Positions 14,395 to 21,527 of a stretch of DNA of 33,876 bases are shown here, in pieces. The notes beneath the pieces are model-generated. The model did no database searches and had not been told where the DNA came from. It worked only from the letters and a program-made list of their open reading frames with translations. The stretch comes from an uncultured Lachnospiraceae bacterium (GTDB taxonomy: Bacteria; Bacillota; Clostridia; Lachnospirales; Lachnospiraceae). How positions within the stretch are numbered: position 1 is the stretch's first letter; each line of letters starts with the position of its first letter. The DNA lies in the NCBI GenBank assembly GCA_947630855.1, contig CANRJF010000030.1, positions 1 to 33,876 on the forward strand, read 5' to 3'. Made by a program: the position numbers and the translations under genes.

Positions 14395-15837
14395 TTAGTG
14401 CGTAGCGTCGTACTCTGTCTTCCAGCCGTCAACAAATGCGGTTACAACTGCATCCCACTCTTTTGTTCCCTGGGCATACTCTGTCAAAGCTGCGCCTACA
14501 CCATTTTTCCAGTTCTCGGAAGGCATTGTGGTAAAGCACCATGCTACCTGTGTCTGTCCTGCGTCAATAGAAGCGTTTGAAGCGTTTACCAATACATTGC
14601 TTGGCGTATAACCGTCATCAAATGTCTTGAAAGGAGTTACAAAGCCCATCTGATTTGCCAGGCTGTCACGTCCTGTATCGCTTGTTACTACCCAGTTTAA
14701 GAAATCTGCTGTCGCCTGGATATCTGCCTCGGAAGCATTCTTGTTGATACACCAGTAGTTCTCGGAACCTGTGCAAAGTCCCTGTTTTTCTTCTCCCTCT
14801 ACACCGATGTAGATTGGCATCATGCCAAGGTCATCATCTGTCAAAACGCCTGCATCAATAATGTCCTGGTAAGCCCATGTACCGTTCTGGTAAAATACTG
14901 CCTCGCCCAAAGCAAATTCAGCGGTTGCATCATCACCTGTCTTTGTTGCTATCATACCTGGTTCACAGGTGGAATCCGTAATATATAAATCCCAGACGTT
15001 TTTATAATTGTCAAGATATTTTCCTTCGATAGCATCTGTCTCGCTTATGCCTTTCTCCTGATACTCATAGTAAATGGGAAGGTTTGCAAGATGGGTCTTA
15101 AATCTCCAGTCAGAGGAGGAATCCATACCTGCGGAGGTAAATGCTCCTGCCAGATTGTAACCATCCCCTGCTGCTGCGCTTACTTCATCCAAACGGGACT
15201 GAATGTCGTCTGCCACTGCCTTTAATGTCTCAAAATTGTTAATCTTGTCAATGGAATCCACTACTGCTCCGTCCATGCCGCAGTATGCGTTTAAAACGGT
15301 TTTGTTGTAAATTAATCCGTAAGTCTCGATAACGTATGCGATGCCTTTTACTTCCTCTCCCTCTTTTAATACGAAATCATCGCTTTTTACCTGGGAGTAA
15401 AGGTCTGTGCCGGATAAGTCCATGCAGTAATCTTTCCATGAAGCCAAACCTACGGGGCCGTTTACCTGGAATAAGGTAGGCGCATCTTCCTTAGCCATCT
15501 CGGATTTTAATGTGGACTCATAAGTACCGGATGCTGCCGTTACAACTGTTACCGGAACTCCTGTCTCCTCTGTATAAGCTGCTGCCAAATCATTCCACTG
15601 TGACTCCTGCTCCGGTTTAAAGTTTAAGTAGTAAACCTTTCCGTCTCCTGATGCTGCAGGCGCTTCTGCCGCGTCATCTTTTGCCTCATCTGCGCCATCG
15701 TCTTTTGCCTCATCTGTTGCTGCTGCGTCGCTTCCTGCATCTGATTTTGCTGAAGAATCATCACTTCCGCCGCATCCTGCCAGTAAACTTGCTGCCATTG
15801 AAAGAACCAATAATGCTGCTACACTTTTTTTCTTCAT
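14395..15837 (-). CDS. Extracellular sugar-binding lipoprotein of ABC importer (family 1, MalE-like)
   Basis: Substrate-binding protein of 480 residues, anchored outside the membrane. A lipoprotein signal peptide is clear: MKKKSVAALLVLSMAASLLAGC with lipobox LAGC at residue 22. A long acidic Ser/Ala/Asp/Lys-rich linker of about 45 residues follows, then the binding domain beginning YYLNFKPEQESQWNDLAAAYTEETG. Later pieces such as FALGEAVFYQNGTWAYQDI and the GLCTGSENYWCIN segment are typical of family 1 solute-binding proteins. The start is supported by AGGAGGATGAAAAC. It is first in the operon with the MalF/MalG-like permeases and has LacI/CcpA-like operators at its promoter. A maltodextrin ligand is inferred from malQ nearby. 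Confidence 0.93.
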   Translation of the reverse strand: MKKKSVAALLVLSMAASLLAGCGGSDDSSAKSDAGSDAAATDEAKDDGADEAKDDAAEAPAASGDGKVYYLNFKPEQESQWNDLAAAYTEETGVPVTVVTAASGTYESTLKSEMAKEDAPTLFQVNGPVGLASWKDYCMDLSGTDLYSQVKSDDFVLKEGEEVKGIAYVIETYGLIYNKTVLNAYCGMDGAVVDSIDKINNFETLKAVADDIQSRLDEVSAAAGDGYNLAGAFTSAGMDSSSDWRFKTHLANLPIYYEYQEKGISETDAIEGKYLDNYKNVWDLYITDSTCEPGMIATKTGDDATAEFALGEAVFYQNGTWAYQDIIDAGVLTDDDLGMMPIYIGVEGEEKQGLCTGSENYWCINKNASEADIQATADFLNWVVTSDTGRDSLANQMGFVTPFKTFDDGYTPSNVLVNASNASIDAGQTQVAWCFTTMPSENWKNGVGAALTEYAQGTKEWDAVVTAFVDGWKTEYDATH

Positions 15838-15880
15838 GTTTTCATCCTCCTGTTTCCATGAATTGGTAAATTGGTTTTAC

Positions 15881-15980
15881 TGAAAACGTTTTTGTAAAAC
15901 ATTTCCGGTATAGCTTCCGGTAACGTTTTCATCTGATGTATATAATATAACACGTTTTCAAAAAAATGCAATACCTTTTT
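15881..15980 (-). promoter_or_regulatory. Promoter with three LacI/CcpA-type operators before the sugar-binding protein gene
   Basis: Three TGAAAACGT-type sites are visible: TGAAAACGTTTTT (15881-15893), ATGAAAACGTTACC read on the minus strand (15919-15932), and TTGAAAACGTG read on the minus strand (15951-15961). A candidate promoter on the minus strand is TTGCAT (15966-15971) with a 16-bp spacer and TATATT (15944-15949), so the third site falls in the promoter spacer. The sites fit either the local LacI protein or CcpA catabolite control; the sequence does not decide. Confidence 0.6.
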
Positions 15981-16033
15981 GGATATTTTGTGATTTTTCA
16001 TAATTTCAGATATTGTTTTTTGTATATAATTAC

Positions 16034-16066
16034 AAAAACCCTGCAACAGAAAATCTGCTGCGGGGT
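16034..16066 (-). terminator. Rho-independent terminator of the microcompartment operon
   Basis: Read on the minus strand, AACCCCGCAGCAGA pairs with TCTGTTGCAGGGTT around a TTT loop (one mismatch, one wobble), followed directly by a short T-run. It lies about 50 bases after the DeoR stop codon at 16115 and before the sugar-binding-protein promoter. Confidence 0.75.
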
Positions 16067-16114
16067 TATCCCTTCTATTATTGTATACTGTTTTTTTTAA
16101 AATATACTGTAATT

Positions 16115-16876
16115 CTAATCCTGTACCACCTTTATCCTGTATTCTTTGAATTTCTCCTGCCACTCTTCCCTTAAATGGGCATCCGTTGCCACCATATCGA
16201 TTCCGTTGATTCCCACAATCCTGGTGAATGCACGGTGGTCGAATTTTGCCCCGTCCACCGCCATAATCCTGTAATCTGCGGCAATCAGCATCCGTTTTTT
16301 TATTTCTGCGTCCGCCTCGTTGGAGTCGGAAAACCCGTGAAGCAAATCCACGCCCTTACAGGACATAATCACTTTATCCACATGGAAATTGTCTATCATG
16401 CGTTCCGCCTGGTGGCCTACCAAAGACAGTGCCCCGGTGCGCAGAGAACCTCCGGTGGACAATACTTTCCAATCCTTCATATTGGAAAGTTCTAAAAGGA
16501 TTTCAATGGAGTTTGTGATAATGGTAATATTTTTCTTGGGCTTTAACTGTTTGGCAATAAACAATGCGGTGGTACTGGCATCTAACATAATCCTGTCCCC
16601 GTCATTAATATAATCGCATATTTTCACGGCAATCCGTTTTTTTGCCTCCACATTTGTGCGCTTGCGCACAAGAAACGGCAGTTCTTCTTTTTCGTTCATT
16701 TTCAGGACTGCCCCGCCGTAAGTGCGCTCCGCCACGCCTTCCTGCTCTAATTTTTCCAAATCCCGCCGAATGGTTTCTTCGGTCACCTCATACTTTTGGC
16801 TAAGCTCCCCAACGATAACTCTGCCTTCCTCTTTCAGCATATCCAGGATTTCATTTCGTCTCTCCGCTGCCAGCAT
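16115..16876 (-). CDS. DeoR-family transcriptional regulator
   Basis: Regulator of 253 residues, the standard DeoR length. The N-terminal helix-turn-helix is MLAAERRNEILDMLKEEGRV...LSQKYEVTEETIRRDLEKLEQEG, followed by the family-typical ERTYGGAVL. The C-terminal sugar-phosphate-sensing (DeoRC) domain shows IMLDASTTALFIAKQL, ITIITNSIEILLEL, VLSTGGSLRTGALSLVG and ADEAEIKKRM-like NEADAEIKKRMLIAAD. It is the last gene of the microcompartment operon, right after the PduT-like gene, and is its most likely regulator; members of this family often respond to sugar phosphates, which would fit fuculose or rhamnulose 1-phosphate or DHAP. GGAGGAAACAT precedes the start. Candidate sites are the AAACAAA repeats at the glycyl radical enzyme promoter. 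Confidence 0.93.
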   Translation of the reverse strand: MLAAERRNEILDMLKEEGRVIVGELSQKYEVTEETIRRDLEKLEQEGVAERTYGGAVLKMNEKEELPFLVRKRTNVEAKKRIAVKICDYINDGDRIMLDASTTALFIAKQLKPKKNITIITNSIEILLELSNMKDWKVLSTGGSLRTGALSLVGHQAERMIDNFHVDKVIMSCKGVDLLHGFSDSNEADAEIKKRMLIAADYRIMAVDGAKFDHRAFTRIVGINGIDMVATDAHLREEWQEKFKEYRIKVVQD

Positions 16877-16915
16877 ATGTTTCCTCCAGTCTCTGTCTTG
16901 GTTTCAGGCACAAAA

Positions 16916-17464
16916 TTACAATATGGTATTCCACAATTCCTCATCCGGGCTTGCAATCACACTACTGTCAAGATACATTCCGTTTTCCCCCACTGCATCT
17001 TTTGCTTTGGCAATTGCCGCTTCCACTGCCGCCACTTCCCCGGTAAGGTACATGTAGGATTTTCCGCACATGCCCCTTGCCACGCGAATCTCAACAAGCT
17101 CCACTTCCGCTGTTTTTGCCGCAAGATCCGCCGCCACAAAAATGGCTGCGGCGTCAAATGTCTCTAATACCCCAAGCGCCCTTCTGTCTTTAATTTCTGC
17201 CGTGCCGTAAATTGCGGGGAAAATTCCTTCATGAGGATTGCCCAGCAAAAATGTGTCAATCAGCTCCCCCGGATATTTTACCGAAGCCGCCTCCACACAT
17301 GCTTTTACCCCGCTTATCTCCCCTTCAAATACCACAATATATTTGCCCGGGCACACAGTCTGGGCTTCAATAATATTTACCTGTGCCGTTTTTAATATAA
17401 GGTCTGCTGCAAGTATACCGGTGGATACCGTTTTGTATTCCACCATCCCCAATGCTTTTCCCAT
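16916..17464 (-). CDS. pduT: Tandem-domain microcompartment shell protein, PduT-like (BMC-T)
   Basis: Shell protein of 182 residues with two BMC domains in tandem (about 1-90 and 95-182), which would form pseudohexameric trimers. The first domain opens MGKALGMVEYKTVSTGILAADLILK and the second ALGVLETFDAAAIFVAADLAAKTAEV. C38 in QTVCPGKY falls at the position known in PduT to hold a [4Fe-4S] cluster in the central pore, so an electron-conducting role is likely. It follows the PduS-like gene, its usual redox partner. The start at 17464 has AAAGGAAG upstream. Confidence 0.93.
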   Translation of the reverse strand: MGKALGMVEYKTVSTGILAADLILKTAQVNIIEAQTVCPGKYIVVFEGEISGVKACVEAASVKYPGELIDTFLLGNPHEGIFPAIYGTAEIKDRRALGVLETFDAAAIFVAADLAAKTAEVELVEIRVARGMCGKSYMYLTGEVAAVEAAIAKAKDAVGENGMYLDSSVIASPDEELWNTIL

Positions 17465-17525
17465 GGAAAACTTCCTTTCTGTTAAAACTTTTGTACCTGT
17501 TTTGCTCCCTCACAGATACAATCTA

Positions 17526-18860
17526 CTATGGTTCTGCCGCTATCAGGATTTCTCTGGCATTTACCGCTTTTACCACGCCGTCTATGGAACTATGTACCGG
17601 AAGGCTGAGTGCATCCTCTTTGCATTTTCCTACCATCTGCCCTGCTGCAACTTTATCGCCGCAGGATACGACGGCCTCTGCCGGAGCGCCAATGCTCTGG
17701 CCAAGTTTAATTTTTACCTCCCTTGCAGTTACTTTTGATTCGTCCAAAACTGCCGGCAGGTCATACAAATCCAGGCCAAGTCTGGCACGGAGACGGTGCA
17801 CAGGTACTTTTCTGTAACTTCTTGCATCTTTTACCGGAGCTGCCTTGATCCCTTTTGGCATTGCGACTCCCCCGGCACGAAGACCCGCTTTACACTCTGC
17901 AATCAGTGAGCGGGGGGATAATCCCTGGCTGCAGGCATACATTTCGCATACGCCGCAGGAGGAACAAAACATGGTATTTAAAAAAGGCCGGGTGTCCCTT
18001 ACATCCCCCTCCGCTGCCGCCCGCATAAAAAGGTGGGGGGCTATTGGATGTCCCAAAAGATTCCGGGGGCATAAATCCGTGCACATCTGGCACTGGCAGC
18101 AGGACGCCATTGCCCGTTTCAGATTTATTCTGGCATTCCCCTGTTTTTTTTGTACAACAGGATGGTTTTCTTCCAATACCAAAATCCCGTTGGAAGTTTT
18201 TGTAATCACATCATACTTTCCGCATATATTTCCCGTCATGGGGCCTCCCATAATGTATACGGGATGTTTTGCAGTAACCCCTCCTGCCAGTTTTACCACT
18301 TCCTCCACGCTCATGCCAATGGGAACCACTCTTGTGGTGGGATGTTTTACTTCCCCGGCAACGGTAATATATTTTTCCGTGACAGGAATATGATGGCTTA
18401 CCGCCCGGTAAATATTGTAAACAGTTTCCACATTAAAAACCGCAGCACCTGTCTCTATGGGAATACTGCCGGGGGGGACTACTTTTTTTGTAAGCTCATA
18501 AATCAGTACCACTTCATCCCCTGCCGGGTACATTTCCGGCAAAAGGCCTATGGAAATCCCGGGAAAATCAGAAAGGCTCGTCTTTACTGCCTCCACTGCC
18601 CCCTGATAAGCTTCTTTTATGCCGATAATCACCTGCTCCGCCTCCATGGCGTCCGCCATAAGAGCCAGGGCGCTTAAAATCTCATAGGCATGTTTTTCTA
18701 AAAGCTGCCTGTGAAGTTTTAAGAGAGGTTCGCATTCTGCGCAGTTTAAAATAATGGTTTTAGCCCGCTTATCCATCTTACCGTAAGCCGGAAATCCGGC
18801 GCCTCCCGCCCCTGCTATTCCGTTTTCTTTTGCAATCTGAATTAATTCCTGTAATTCCAT
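17526..18860 (-). CDS. pduS: PduS-like RnfC-type flavin/iron-sulfur electron transfer protein
   Basis: Protein of 444 residues related to RnfC, known in propanediol microcompartments as PduS, which passes electrons to or from cofactors across the shell. The N-terminal glycine-rich flavin/nucleotide loop is GIAGAGGAGFPAYGK. The middle contains LPEMYPAGDEVVLIYELTKKVVPPG and the GGPMTG motif. Two iron-sulfur motifs are visible: C257-x2-C260-x3-C264-P, and C299-x2-C302-x2-C305 with C310. A C-terminal biotinyl/lipoyl-like region with a SIGAPAEAVVSCGDKVAAGQMVG stretch follows. I place the start at 18860 (MELQEL) rather than 18881 because GGAGGAAATC stands right before that ATG. It precedes the PduT-like gene, whose pore cluster is the probable partner. 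Confidence 0.93.
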   Translation of the reverse strand: MELQELIQIAKENGIAGAGGAGFPAYGKMDKRAKTIILNCAECEPLLKLHRQLLEKHAYEILSALALMADAMEAEQVIIGIKEAYQGAVEAVKTSLSDFPGISIGLLPEMYPAGDEVVLIYELTKKVVPPGSIPIETGAAVFNVETVYNIYRAVSHHIPVTEKYITVAGEVKHPTTRVVPIGMSVEEVVKLAGGVTAKHPVYIMGGPMTGNICGKYDVITKTSNGILVLEENHPVVQKKQGNARINLKRAMASCCQCQMCTDLCPRNLLGHPIAPHLFMRAAAEGDVRDTRPFLNTMFCSSCGVCEMYACSQGLSPRSLIAECKAGLRAGGVAMPKGIKAAPVKDARSYRKVPVHRLRARLGLDLYDLPAVLDESKVTAREVKIKLGQSIGAPAEAVVSCGDKVAAGQMVGKCKEDALSLPVHSSIDGVVKAVNAREILIAAEP

Positions 18861-18917
18861 GATTTCCTCCATACCACGCATCCGGCGGCAGCCTTTTTGT
18901 ACCGCCGGCGAAACTGC

Positions 18918-19184
18918 TTACTCAAACATGTCCCCGTCGTCTACAATTCCTACAATGGCAGCGTCTACCGGAGCCTGCTCCATGCCGCATCCAATCCTTG
19001 CAGCGCTTCCTGTGGCAACAAGTACTACCTCCCCGATTCCTGCCCCCACATTGTCAATTGCCACTAAATTGTTTCCCTGTCCTTTCATGGAGGAGAGGGG
19101 CTGTACGATGAGAAATTTGTTTCCCACCAGATTTTCGTTTTTGCGGGTGGACACAACGCTCCCTACTACTTTGCCTATAATCAT
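18918..19184 (-). CDS. Microcompartment vertex protein, EutN/CcmL type (BMC-P)
   Basis: Pentamer-forming shell vertex protein of 88 residues, the normal size. The N-terminus MIIGKVVGSVVSTRKNENLVG and the later LVAIDNVGAGIGEVVLVATGSAAR are the hallmark motifs of the EutN/CcmL/PduN fold. The C-terminus VDAAIVGIVDDGDMFE is typical. It closes the icosahedral shell corners. Its upstream spacer contains one copy of the 51-bp hairpin repeat (19209-19259), and the nearest ribosome-binding-like sequence (AAGGA) is rather far from the start, so expression may be low, as would suit a protein needed in 60 copies per shell. Confidence 0.93.
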   Translation of the reverse strand: MIIGKVVGSVVSTRKNENLVGNKFLIVQPLSSMKGQGNNLVAIDNVGAGIGEVVLVATGSAARIGCGMEQAPVDAAIVGIVDDGDMFE

Positions 19185-19208
19185 AACGAATCATCCATTT
19201 CCTTATTC

Positions 19209-19259
19209 ATGTTCTTACGCCTCAAACAGCAAGTGTTTGAGGCTGTCCTGAACAGTTAC
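19209..19259. repeat. 51-bp hairpin repeat, copy 1 (between pduL and BMC-P gene)
   Basis: GCCTCAAACA (19219-19228) pairs with TGTTTGAGGC (19234-19243), and TGTTC/GAACA (19210-19214/19250-19254) extends the stem after an internal loop. It matches 21020-21070 at 50 of 51 positions. Its end overlaps the pduL stop codon (19256-19258). No T-run follows, so it is more likely an mRNA-stability or processing element than a terminator. Confidence 0.8.
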
Positions 19260-19900
19260 CTGATTACTACGGTGTCACCGGTTTTAATTTTTGCCGCATT
19301 TGCTTCATCCGTATCAATATGCATCTCCAATGTAAAAGAGGGGTCAACACGGATAAGTACCTCATCAAATGTGGTGCCCCGCTCATTTTCCACTGATACG
19401 GATACCACGTCTTTATCCTTTAATCCTGCCGCTGCCGCCTCCTCGTTAGTCATATGGATATGGCGTTTTGCCACGATACAGCCCTCTTTTAAGTAAATGG
19501 CTCCCTTGGGCCCTACAATGGCAATGGGGGCGGAGCCTGCAATATCACCGGAATTGCGCAGCGGTGCCTTAACCCCTAACTTCAATGCGTCTGTCTGGGA
19601 TATCTCCACCTGGGATTCTTTTCTTACCGGCCCTAATATCCTGACATTTTCAATGGCACGAAGTTTTGTGCCCACAATTGTCACCTGTTCGTTGGCGGCA
19701 AACTGGCCTCCCATTAATTCTTTTTTCTTTGTAAGGGTATAGCCCTCTCCAAACAAAGTTTCCACATCCGCCTGTGTCAAATGTACATGGCGTGCCGATA
19801 CGCCCACCGGAACCTGATAACCCAAAGCGTCCTTGGCAGAAGTGTCTAAAACCTCTGCCACAAGCCTGGCAATCTTTGCAATATCTCTCTCATCTATCAT
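19256..19900 (-). CDS. pduL: PduL-type phosphate propanoyltransferase
   Basis: Converts propionyl-CoA and phosphate to propionyl phosphate, recycling CoA inside the shell. It has 214 residues, the usual length. The zinc-binding histidine motifs are visible as VSARHVHLT (about residue 33-41) and CIVAKRHIHMT (about 142-152), and the core GPVRKESQVEISQTDALKLG is characteristic. The first ~20 residues (IDERDIAKIARLVAEVLDT) form an amphipathic helix resembling an encapsulation peptide. The gene lies 26 bp after a BMC shell gene, with AAGAAGG upstream of its start. A matching propionate or acetate kinase is not in the window. Confidence 0.95.
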   Translation of the reverse strand: MIDERDIAKIARLVAEVLDTSAKDALGYQVPVGVSARHVHLTQADVETLFGEGYTLTKKKELMGGQFAANEQVTIVGTKLRAIENVRILGPVRKESQVEISQTDALKLGVKAPLRNSGDIAGSAPIAIVGPKGAIYLKEGCIVAKRHIHMTNEEAAAAGLKDKDVVSVSVENERGTTFDEVLIRVDPSFTLEMHIDTDEANAAKIKTGDTVVIR

Positions 19901-19926
19901 GCTGTTTTAACCTTCTTACGACTATG

Positions 19927-20205
19927 CTATTTTAACTTTGGAAGAATTTTTTCTACATCATTATGAGGTCTTGGAATTACATGGGTTGCCACAAGTTCCC
20001 CTAATTTGGATGCGTTGGCTGCCCCTGCCTCAACGGAAGATTTTACTGCCCCTACATCTCCTCTTACCATAACCGTAACAAGACCGGAACCGATTTTCTC
20101 TGTTCCTACCAGTACTACGTTTGCTGCTTTACACATTGCGTCTGCCGCCTCAATTGCCGCCGTAAGTCCTCTTGTTTCTACCATTCCTAATGCTTCCTGT
20201 GCCAT
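19927..20205 (-). CDS. Hexameric microcompartment shell protein, PduA/PduJ-like (BMC-H), copy 1
   Basis: Major facet shell protein of 92 residues with one BMC domain: [24 protein letters not shown] at the start, then [22 protein letters not shown], the pore loop around GSG, and [15 protein letters not shown] at the end. It is about 86% identical to the BMC-H at 21078-21356, and a 56-base stretch (20051-20106) is identical in both genes, pointing to recent duplication or gene conversion. AAGGAGGACAATT precedes the start. Two tandem hairpin units (20226-20315) lie just upstream. Confidence 0.96.
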   Translation of the reverse strand: MAQEALGMVETRGLTAAIEAADAMCKAANVVLVGTEKIGSGLVTVMVRGDVGAVKSSVEAGAANASKLGELVATHVIPRPHNDVEKILPKLK

Positions 20206-20220
20206 AATTGTCCTCCTTAA

Positions 20221-20316
20221 TTTTTGCCCGCTATGCGTGGCATATATGTGCCCTGCGGGTGCCTCCTTTTTTTTGCCCGCTATGCGTGGCGTAAATGTGC
20301 CCTGCGGGTGCCTCCT
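20221..20316. repeat. Tandem hairpin repeat, two units (period 49 bp), upstream of BMC-H copy 1
   Basis: Two ~41-bp units begin at 20226 and 20275. Each has CCCGC...GCGGG arms around an inner GGCA(C/T)A/TGTGCC stem, and read on the minus strand each begins GGAGGC after an A-run. The same unit occurs three times at 21379-21520 before BMC-H copy 2. The repeats lie between the tail-bearing BMC gene (ends 20334) and BMC-H copy 1. Confidence 0.85.
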
Positions 20317-20333
20317 TGCAATAAAAAATAAAT

Positions 20334-20858
20334 TTAAATTTCATCTGTTTTCCTGTTGCCATCCTGCCCTTCTAATGCCTGTTCCTCCTGTATGCCTGCC
20401 TGCTCCTGCTTTGGCTCTTTTTGCTGTCTGGGTTCCCTGGGCTGCTTTGGCTCCTTTTCCTGCTTTGCCGCCTGGGCTTTTGACTTGTTCTTTGCCCCGG
20501 TTGATTCCTTTGCCTCCGGTTTGTTTCCGGCAATTAATTCCGGTGCCTCCGTTGCCGTTGTCTGGGGCTCCCTCTTTTTTTCCATACGGCTGGCAGAAAG
20601 TTCTACCAGCTTTACAATTTCTTCATGGGGTCTGGCAATTGCCACATAGTTTACAGGCTTTTTTATTCCCTGGGCTGCCGCCGCCTCTAAAGACTGGGTA
20701 ACGTCTGATATGTCCCCTTCCACAATAATAGTGACTAAACGTCCCCCCAGTTTCCTCTCCCAGGTAACAAATTCCACATTTGCCGTTTTGCACATAATGT
20801 CCAATGCGGTAACTGCCGCCGTTACCCCTGAAATTTCAAAAAATCCCAGTGCTTTCAT
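20334..20858 (-). CDS. BMC-H shell protein with long charged C-terminal extension
   Basis: Protein of 174 residues. Residues 1 to about 92 form a BMC domain ([49 protein letters not shown], later [18 protein letters not shown]). The remaining ~80 residues are a low-complexity tail rich in Lys, Glu, Gln and Pro, with repeated KEPKQ/REPRQ words and no visible cysteine cluster. PduK and EutK are shell proteins with C-terminal extensions, but theirs are a Cys-rich or helix-turn-helix piece, so this is a different tail. It may protrude from the shell and bind enzymes, nucleic acid or other compartments; this is inference. AGGAGGAAAAGG precedes the start. It is bounded by hairpin repeats on both sides. 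Confidence 0.9.
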   Translation of the reverse strand: MKALGFFEISGVTAAVTALDIMCKTANVEFVTWERKLGGRLVTIIVEGDISDVTQSLEAAAAQGIKKPVNYVAIARPHEEIVKLVELSASRMEKKREPQTTATEAPELIAGNKPEAKESTGAKNKSKAQAAKQEKEPKQPREPRQQKEPKQEQAGIQEEQALEGQDGNRKTDEI

Positions 20859-20938
20859 CCTTTTCCTCCTGTGATGATATACTCCAGAGCATATATATTT
20901 GCCAAATGATTTGGCTCACGGGTATATTTTGCACTTTC

Positions 20939-21070
20939 GTATCTGTTCAGTACCTTCACAGATACAATGCAAAAATGCATGAAAATCCCTTCGCGATGGC
21001 ATTTTTGCACGCCTGAATCATGTTCTTACGCCTCAAACAGCTAGTGTTTGAGGCTGTCCTGAACAGTTAC
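20939..21070. repeat. Intercistronic nested hairpins including 51-bp repeat copy 2
   Basis: This 219-bp gap between shell genes (20859-21077) holds three stems. GTATCTGT (20939-20946) pairs with ACAGATAC (20958-20965). TGCAAAAATGC (20968-20978) pairs with GCATTTTTGCA (20999-21009). The 51-bp unit (21020-21070) has GCCTCAAACA/TGTTTGAGGC arms. CTGTTCAG (20943-20950) can also pair with CTGAACAG (21058-21065), closing the whole element. The outer end on the minus strand reads GTAACTGTTCAGG. No gene is visible. Confidence 0.8.
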
Positions 21071-21077
21071 GCACTTT

Positions 21078-21356
21078 CTATTTTATAGTAGGAAGAATTT
21101 TCTCCACGTCACTGTGGGGCCTGGGGATTACATGGACTGCCACTAATTCCCCTAATCTGGTAGCTGCTGCCGCGCCTGTTTCCGTTGCCGCCTTTACAGC
21201 TCCTACATCTCCTCTTACCATAACCGTAACAAGACCGGAACCGATTTTCTCTGTTCCCACCAGCACAACTTCCGCTGCCTTTACCATTGCGTCCGCTGCC
21301 TCGATTGCTGCTGTAAGTCCTCTTGTTTCTACCATTCCTAATGCTTCCTGTGCCAT
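21078..21356 (-). CDS. Hexameric microcompartment shell protein, PduA/PduJ-like (BMC-H), copy 2
   Basis: Facet shell protein of 92 residues, [34 protein letters not shown] to [19 protein letters not shown], with one BMC domain and the same pore segment as copy 1 at 19927-20205. The 13 or so differences between copies are mostly in the helix around residues 55-68. The start at 21356 is fixed by AAAGGAGGATAAAATT and by identity with copy 1; a longer frame would run through the tandem hairpin repeats (21379-21520), which are not coding. Likely among the most abundant shell components. Confidence 0.96.
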   Translation of the reverse strand: MAQEALGMVETRGLTAAIEAADAMVKAAEVVLVGTEKIGSGLVTVMVRGDVGAVKAATETGAAAATRLGELVAVHVIPRPHSDVEKILPTIK

Positions 21357-21378
21357 AATTTTATCCTCCTTTATTCTT

Positions 21379-21521
21379 GCCCGCGTATGCGTGGCATAGG
21401 TGTGCCCTGCGGGTGCCTCCTTTTTTTGCCCGCGTATGCGTGGCACAAGTGTGCCCTGCGGGTGCCTCCTTTATTCTTGCCCGCGTATGCGTGGCACGTG
21501 TGTGCCCTGCGGACGTCTCCT
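21379..21521. repeat. Tandem hairpin repeat, three units (periods 49 and 51 bp), upstream of BMC-H copy 2
   Basis: Units begin at 21379, 21428 and 21479. Each has CCCGC (5') and GCGGG (3') arms and an inner GGCAC/GTGCC stem, with loop bases differing between units. Read on the minus strand, each unit starts with GGAGG and is followed by an A-rich AATAAA or A-run spacer like the one before the gene's own GGAGG. The array thus looks like serial copies of a Shine-Dalgarno plus hairpin module. Confidence 0.85.
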
Positions 21522-21527
21522 TTTTTC

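Noticed and set aside
15834-16163. Open frame of 109 codons overlapping the DeoR 3' end
   Set aside because: It spans the operon terminator and the LacI-type operators and has no homology I recognise.
18471-18477. Run of seven Gs (plus strand) in the PduS-like gene as a phase-variation tract
   Set aside because: It encodes a normal VVPPGSIP segment of the family and is short for frequent slippage.
21379-21521. Possible CRISPR array because of regular ~50-bp spacing
   Set aside because: Units are almost wholly repeat with no unique spacers, are palindromic, and contain a Shine-Dalgarno-like word; no cas genes are nearby.
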